A DNA stretch of 64,000 nucleotides. Origin: CAVQBJ01 sp963724405 (lineage in GTDB: Bacteria; Actinomycetota; Thermoleophilia; Solirubrobacterales; Solirubrobacteraceae). Location: the NCBI GenBank assembly GCA_963724405.1, contig CAVRUQ010000012.1, positions 558,001 to 622,000 on the forward strand, in the 5' to 3' direction. The notes beneath the pieces were generated by a model, which was not told the DNA's origin, searched no databases, and worked only from the letters and a program-made list of their open reading frames with translations. This document shows positions 60,792 to 64,000 of this stretch, in pieces (position 1 is the stretch's first letter; the number at the start of each line of letters is the position of its first letter). Position numbers and translations under genes: made by a program.

Positions 60792-62357
60792 ATGCGTCAA
60801 CGAGCACCCGAGACCTACGAGGAACGCCTCGCCCAGTTGGAGGAGCTGCGCCAGGCGGCGCTGCACTCCGCCCCGGAGGCCGAGGAGAAGCAGCACGCGC
60901 GCGGCAAGTACACGGCGCGCGAGCGCGTCGAAAAGCTGCTCGACCCCGGCTCCTTCCAGGAGCTCGACACGTTCGTGCGCCACCGCACCACGGACTTCGA
61001 CATGCAGAAGAACCGGCCCTGGGGGGACGCGGTGGTCACGGGCCACGGGACGATCGACGGCCGGCGGGTGTGCGTGTTCAGCCAGGACTTCACCGTGTTC
61101 GGCGGCTCGCTCGGCGAGGTGATGGGCGAGAAGATGTGCAAGATCATGGACCTCGCGGCCAAGATCGGCTGCCCCGTGATCGGCATCAACGACTCCGGCG
61201 GAGCGCGCATCCAGGAGGGCGTCGTGTCGCTGGGCGCCTACGGCGACGTGTTCGTGCGCAACGTCAAGTGCTCGGGCGTCATCCCGCAGATCAGCCTCGT
61301 CATGGGGCCGTGCGCGGGCGGAGCGGTGTACTCGCCGGCGATCACCGACTTCATCTTCATGGTGAAGGAGACCTCCCACATGTTCATCACCGGTCCCGAC
61401 GTCATCAAGACGGTCACCGGCGAGGAGGTCGGCTTCGAGGAGCTCGGCGGCGCGATGTCGCACAACTCGAAGTCGGGCGTCGCGCACTTCGCCTCCGAGG
61501 ACGAGGACGCGTGCCTCGAGGACTGCCGCTACCTGCTCAGCTTCCTGCCCTCCAACAACCTCGAGACGGCGCCGCGCGTGCAGCCGAGCGACGACCCGCT
61601 GCGCATGGACCCCGAGCTCGACCATGTCGTCCCGGACAACCCCAACAAGCCGTACGACATGCGCGACGTCGTGCGCCACATCGTCGACGACGGGGAGTTC
61701 TTCGAGGTCCACGAGCACCACGCCAAGAACATCATCTGCGGCTACGCGCGCCTGAACGGCTACTCGGTCGGCGTCGTCGGCAACCAGCCGAACCAGCTTG
61801 CCGGCGTGCTCGACATCGACGCCTCGGCCAAGGCGGCGCGGTTCGTGCGGACCTGCGACGCATTCAACATCCCGCTCGTGACCTTCGTCGACGTGCCGGG
61901 GTTCCTGCCCGGCACGACGCAGGAGTGGGGCGGGATCATCCGCCACGGCGCCAAGCTCCTGTACGCGTTCACGGAGGCGACGGTGCCGAAGCTGACCGTG
62001 ATCACGCGCAAGGCCTACGGCGGGGCGTACGACGTCATGGCGTCCAAGCACCTGCTCGCCGACTTCAACTTCGCCTGGCCGACCGCCGAGGTGGCCGTGA
62101 TGGGGCCCGAGGGGGCGGTCAACATCATCTACCGGCGCGACATCGCGGCGAGCCCGACGCCCGACAGCCGCCGGCAGAAGCTGATGGACGACTACAAGGC
62201 GCGCTTCGCCAACCCGTACACCGCCGCCGAGCGGGGCTACATCGACGACGTGATCATCCCGCACGAGACGCGGCCGAAGCTCATCACCGCACTCGAGACG
62301 CTGCAGACCAAGCGAGAGCCCGGTCCGCAGCGCAAACATGGGAACATCCCGCTGTGA
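60792..62357 (+). CDS. pccB: acyl-CoA (propionyl-CoA) carboxylase, carboxyltransferase subunit
   Basis: A 521-residue carboxyltransferase: KYTARERVEKLLDPGSFQELD, then FSQDFTVFGGSLGEVMGEKMCKIMDLA, GINDSGGARIQEGVVSLGAYGDVF and MGPCAGGAVYSPAITDFIFM (N-lobe oxyanion site), with VVGNQPNQLAGVLDIDASAKAARF, FVDVPGFLPGTTQEWGGIIRHGAK and KAYGGAYDVMASK in the C-lobe. It moves CO2 from biotin to propionyl-CoA, making methylmalonyl-CoA. The biotin carboxylase/carrier subunit is not in view. ATG 60792. The stop overlaps the next start (GTGA). Confidence 0.95.
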   Translation: MRQRAPETYEERLAQLEELRQAALHSAPEAEEKQHARGKYTARERVEKLLDPGSFQELDTFVRHRTTDFDMQKNRPWGDAVVTGHGTIDGRRVCVFSQDFTVFGGSLGEVMGEKMCKIMDLAAKIGCPVIGINDSGGARIQEGVVSLGAYGDVFVRNVKCSGVIPQISLVMGPCAGGAVYSPAITDFIFMVKETSHMFITGPDVIKTVTGEEVGFEELGGAMSHNSKSGVAHFASEDEDACLEDCRYLLSFLPSNNLETAPRVQPSDDPLRMDPELDHVVPDNPNKPYDMRDVVRHIVDDGEFFEVHEHHAKNIICGYARLNGYSVGVVGNQPNQLAGVLDIDASAKAARFVRTCDAFNIPLVTFVDVPGFLPGTTQEWGGIIRHGAKLLYAFTEATVPKLTVITRKAYGGAYDVMASKHLLADFNFAWPTAEVAVMGPEGAVNIIYRRDIAASPTPDSRRQKLMDDYKARFANPYTAAERGYIDDVIIPHETRPKLITALETLQTKREPGPQRKHGNIPL

Positions 62358-62815
62358 TCGCGATCGGTCCCACCGAGCGCCGCCCCCGCCGCACCGCCCT
62401 CGCGGCCCTCGTCGGCGCGACGGTGACGGCCGCGGCGCTCGCGCCGGTCGCGCTCGCCGCCTCGCTCAGCGGTCCGGCCACGGCCGCCATCGGCGGTCGG
62501 GTCAGCGTCAAGGCGAGCAATCTCGTTCCCGGCCGTTATCAGCTGTTCATCGCCTACACGCAGAAGCAGTCCCAGGGCGGCCAGGCGGTCAACTGCAGCG
62601 CGTCGATCGGCCCGGTGCGGACGGTCAGGAGGTCGGCGACGTTCACGGGCACGATCCCGTCCAAACTCGTCTGCCGGACCGCCGCCGGTCCGTCGCTCGG
62701 GACGGTCGCGGTGGGCGCCGGTCGCTACGACCTAGCCGTCGGCTCGCCCGTCGGGGCGGGCGTCTTCGACGGCAACAAGTCGTTCCTGCAGCGCCGCGTC
62801 ACGATCACCGGCTGA
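62354..62815 (+). CDS. small secreted protein
   Basis: A 153-residue exported protein. A basic start and hydrophobic stretch (LAALVGATVTAAALAPVALAA) form the signal peptide. The mature part (ASLSGPATAAIGGRVSVKASNLVPGRYQLF...) looks like an Ig-like beta sandwich with two Cys (VNCSAS and KLVCRTA) that could pair. GTG 62354 overlaps the carboxylase stop. Function is unknown. It converges on the cyclodeaminase gene with 3 nt between stops. Confidence 0.7.
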   Translation: MIAIGPTERRPRRTALAALVGATVTAAALAPVALAASLSGPATAAIGGRVSVKASNLVPGRYQLFIAYTQKQSQGGQAVNCSASIGPVRTVRRSATFTGTIPSKLVCRTAAGPSLGTVAVGAGRYDLAVGSPVGAGVFDGNKSFLQRRVTITG

Positions 62816-62818
62816 GCC

Positions 62819-63757
62819 TCAGAGCGCGACGGTCCCGGCGGACACGGACCCGGCGCGCCAGGCGTCGAGCACGGCCGCGGCGATCGCGAGGTCCTGGATG
62901 GCCAGACCGGTCGAGTCGAACAGCGTGACCGCGGCGGGCCCCGGCCGCCCCGGCGCCGAGCCGTCGAGCACCGCGCCGAGCTCGGTCACCTGATCGCGCC
63001 GCACCGCACCGGCGCGCACGGCGCCGGCGAGCTCGCCCCCGTGGCTGGCCTGATCCCACTCGTCGCAGAACAGCGCACAGGAGGCGACCGCGGACACCGT
63101 CGCCTCCGCCTTGTCGGCGGCGTCGGCGCCGAGCATGTTCAGGTGCATCCCGGGGCGCAGCGAGCCGGCCTCGACCACGATCTCGTGCCCCGGCGTCACG
63201 CACGACACCACGTCGCAGGCGAACGCCTCGGCCGCCGAGCCGGCGCGCCAACCGAGCTCCTGCGCGAGCGCGCTCGCGGCCTCCGGTCGCGGATCGACGC
63301 ACAGGCCCGGACCGTAGCCCGCGGCGGCGAGGCACCGTGCGACCCAGGCGCCGTTCAGGCCGCAGCCCATGACCGCGACGCTCTCGGCGTCGGGCCGGGC
63401 GAGGGTCTGGGCGGCGATCGCGGCGATGGCGCCCGTGCGCAGGGCGGTCACCGAGCCGGCATCGAGCAGCATGAGCGGGCGCCCGGTGAGCGCGTCGGAG
63501 ACGCACACGATGCCCATCACCGCGGGCAGGCCGTGTTGCGCGTTGCCCGGGAACGAGGTGATCCACTTCAGCAGCGCCAGTCCGTCCCCGAGCGCGGGCA
63601 TCGCCCGGAAGTCTCCGTGCGGCGGGCTCTGCAGGTACACCTTCGACGGCATGCGCCAGTCGCCGCGGTGGTGGCGCAGGAAGGCCTCGCGCACGCGCTC
63701 GATCGCCTCGGCCGGAGAGATGGCGGCCAGGACGGCGTCGCGTCCGACGAACGGCAT
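62819..63757 (-). CDS. ornithine cyclodeaminase/mu-crystallin family protein
   Basis: A 312-residue NAD(P)-dependent enzyme: RMPSKVYLQSPPHGDFRAMPAL, LLKWITSFPGNAQHGLPAVMG, LLDAGSVTALRTGAIAAIAAQ, the dinucleotide loop VMGCGLNGAWVARCLAA, and PGMHLNMLGADAADKAEA. Family members cyclise ornithine, dehydrogenate alanine or reduce ketimines; the substrate here is not clear. ATG 63757 is preferred, with an in-frame GTG at 63793. It is preceded upstream by the GGGGCC repeat and hairpin copy C. Confidence 0.85.
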   Translation of the reverse strand: MPFVGRDAVLAAISPAEAIERVREAFLRHHRGDWRMPSKVYLQSPPHGDFRAMPALGDGLALLKWITSFPGNAQHGLPAVMGIVCVSDALTGRPLMLLDAGSVTALRTGAIAAIAAQTLARPDAESVAVMGCGLNGAWVARCLAAAGYGPGLCVDPRPEAASALAQELGWRAGSAAEAFACDVVSCVTPGHEIVVEAGSLRPGMHLNMLGADAADKAEATVSAVASCALFCDEWDQASHGGELAGAVRAGAVRRDQVTELGAVLDGSAPGRPGPAAVTLFDSTGLAIQDLAIAAAVLDAWRAGSVSAGTVAL

Positions 63758-63843
63758 CTCGGTCGTGGCCTGCGCACCCGGTCGCACGCGCACACGATCG
63801 CACGCGGGCGCCGGTGGCGGGGGGCGGGCCGGGTCGACGCCGG

Positions 63844-63903
63844 CCGGGGCCGGGGCCGGGGCCGGGGCCGGGGCCGGGGCCGGGGCCGGGGCCGGGGCCG
63901 GGG
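63844..63903. repeat. perfect (CCGGGG)10 hexanucleotide repeat
   Basis: Ten exact CCGGGG units in a row, followed by a partial CCGGG. It directly adjoins hairpin copy C and lies 87 bp upstream of the cyclodeaminase start. If translated on the minus strand it would give poly(Gly-Pro); no gene there is supported. Confidence 0.9.
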
Positions 63904-63906
63904 CCG

Positions 63907-63957
63907 GGAAGTGTGGTCGATCTTCTCTCTTGGTGGAAGAACATCGACCACACTTCC
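63907..63957. repeat. dispersed hairpin element, copy C
   Basis: Twenty-nt arms (GGAAGTGTGGTCGATCTTCT and near-complement, one mismatch) with an 11-nt loop. The TG/CA change against copy A is matched on both arms. The gene to its right lies outside the window. Confidence 0.8.
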
Positions 63958-64000
63958 GCCCCGCAGCCCGCGATCGGGGGCGCGCCGGCGCCGCCGGGCG

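Overview
The window is about 70% GC with strongly GC-biased third codon positions. Its gene families (secretory lipases, an F420/PPOX-type oxidoreductase, split methylmalonyl-CoA mutase, a sigma factor fused to an anti-sigma-like zinc finger with AAREFG tails) point to a high-GC actinobacterium, most likely Thermoleophilia/Solirubrobacterales. This placement is inferred from gene style; no rRNA or other phylogenetic marker is present.

Region 1 (1-16.4 kb) is an accessory region. It is gene-sparse, with long non-coding gaps, decayed genes and selfish or defence-like modules: a DUF1003 protein, a PD-(D/E)xK nuclease-like protein, an HTH-MNT/HepT toxin-antitoxin pair, a frameshifted secreted protein, an IS110 transposase stump, an EAL/GGDEF cluster (one intact EAL protein, one EAL pseudogene, one protein made of two tandem membrane-GGDEF units), a secretory lipase, a second nucleotidyltransferase toxin-antitoxin-like pair and a possible LOTUS-like protein. 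Six copies of a degenerate ~50-bp repeat sit in its intergenic gaps and were not seen elsewhere. A tRNA-Asp gene (16.4 kb) marks the boundary with the core-like region.

Region 2 (16.6-29.4 kb) is housekeeping and transport: a cytochrome P450, a secreted Ycf48-like propeller protein, a membrane HExxH protein, a PPOX oxidoreductase, a four-gene glycine-betaine/choline-type ABC importer, a GNAT acetyltransferase, a large membrane glycosyltransferase-like protein, and a divergent SnoaL-like/TetR pair.

Region 3 (29.4-54.4 kb) is a surface polysaccharide locus. It encodes nucleotide-sugar enzymes (CDP-glucose 4,6-dehydratase, UDP-sugar 6-dehydrogenase, two GDP-mannose dehydratase-like proteins, GalE-like and GME-like epimerases, UDP-xylose synthase, a PLP sugar aminotransferase, a Gfo/Idh/MocA dehydrogenase), an initiating phosphoglycosyltransferase, WecG-type, GT2 and GT4 glycosyltransferases, and an O-antigen ligase/polymerase. 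A sigma factor/zinc-finger/transmembrane fusion and a PfkB sugar kinase form an apparent operon with the CDP-glucose dehydratase. No Wzx flippase or Wzz/Wzc was recognised, so the set is probably completed elsewhere.

Region 4 (54.4-64 kb) holds a MoaD-MoaE fusion, a second secretory lipase with a structured leader, and a propionate/methylmalonyl module (methylmalonyl-CoA mutase large subunit and acyl-CoA carboxylase beta subunit) with small membrane and secreted proteins between them, ending with an ornithine cyclodeaminase-family gene. Three copies of a covarying 11-nt-loop hairpin (18.2, 38.3, 63.9 kb) punctuate the core half; two of them lie between convergent genes.
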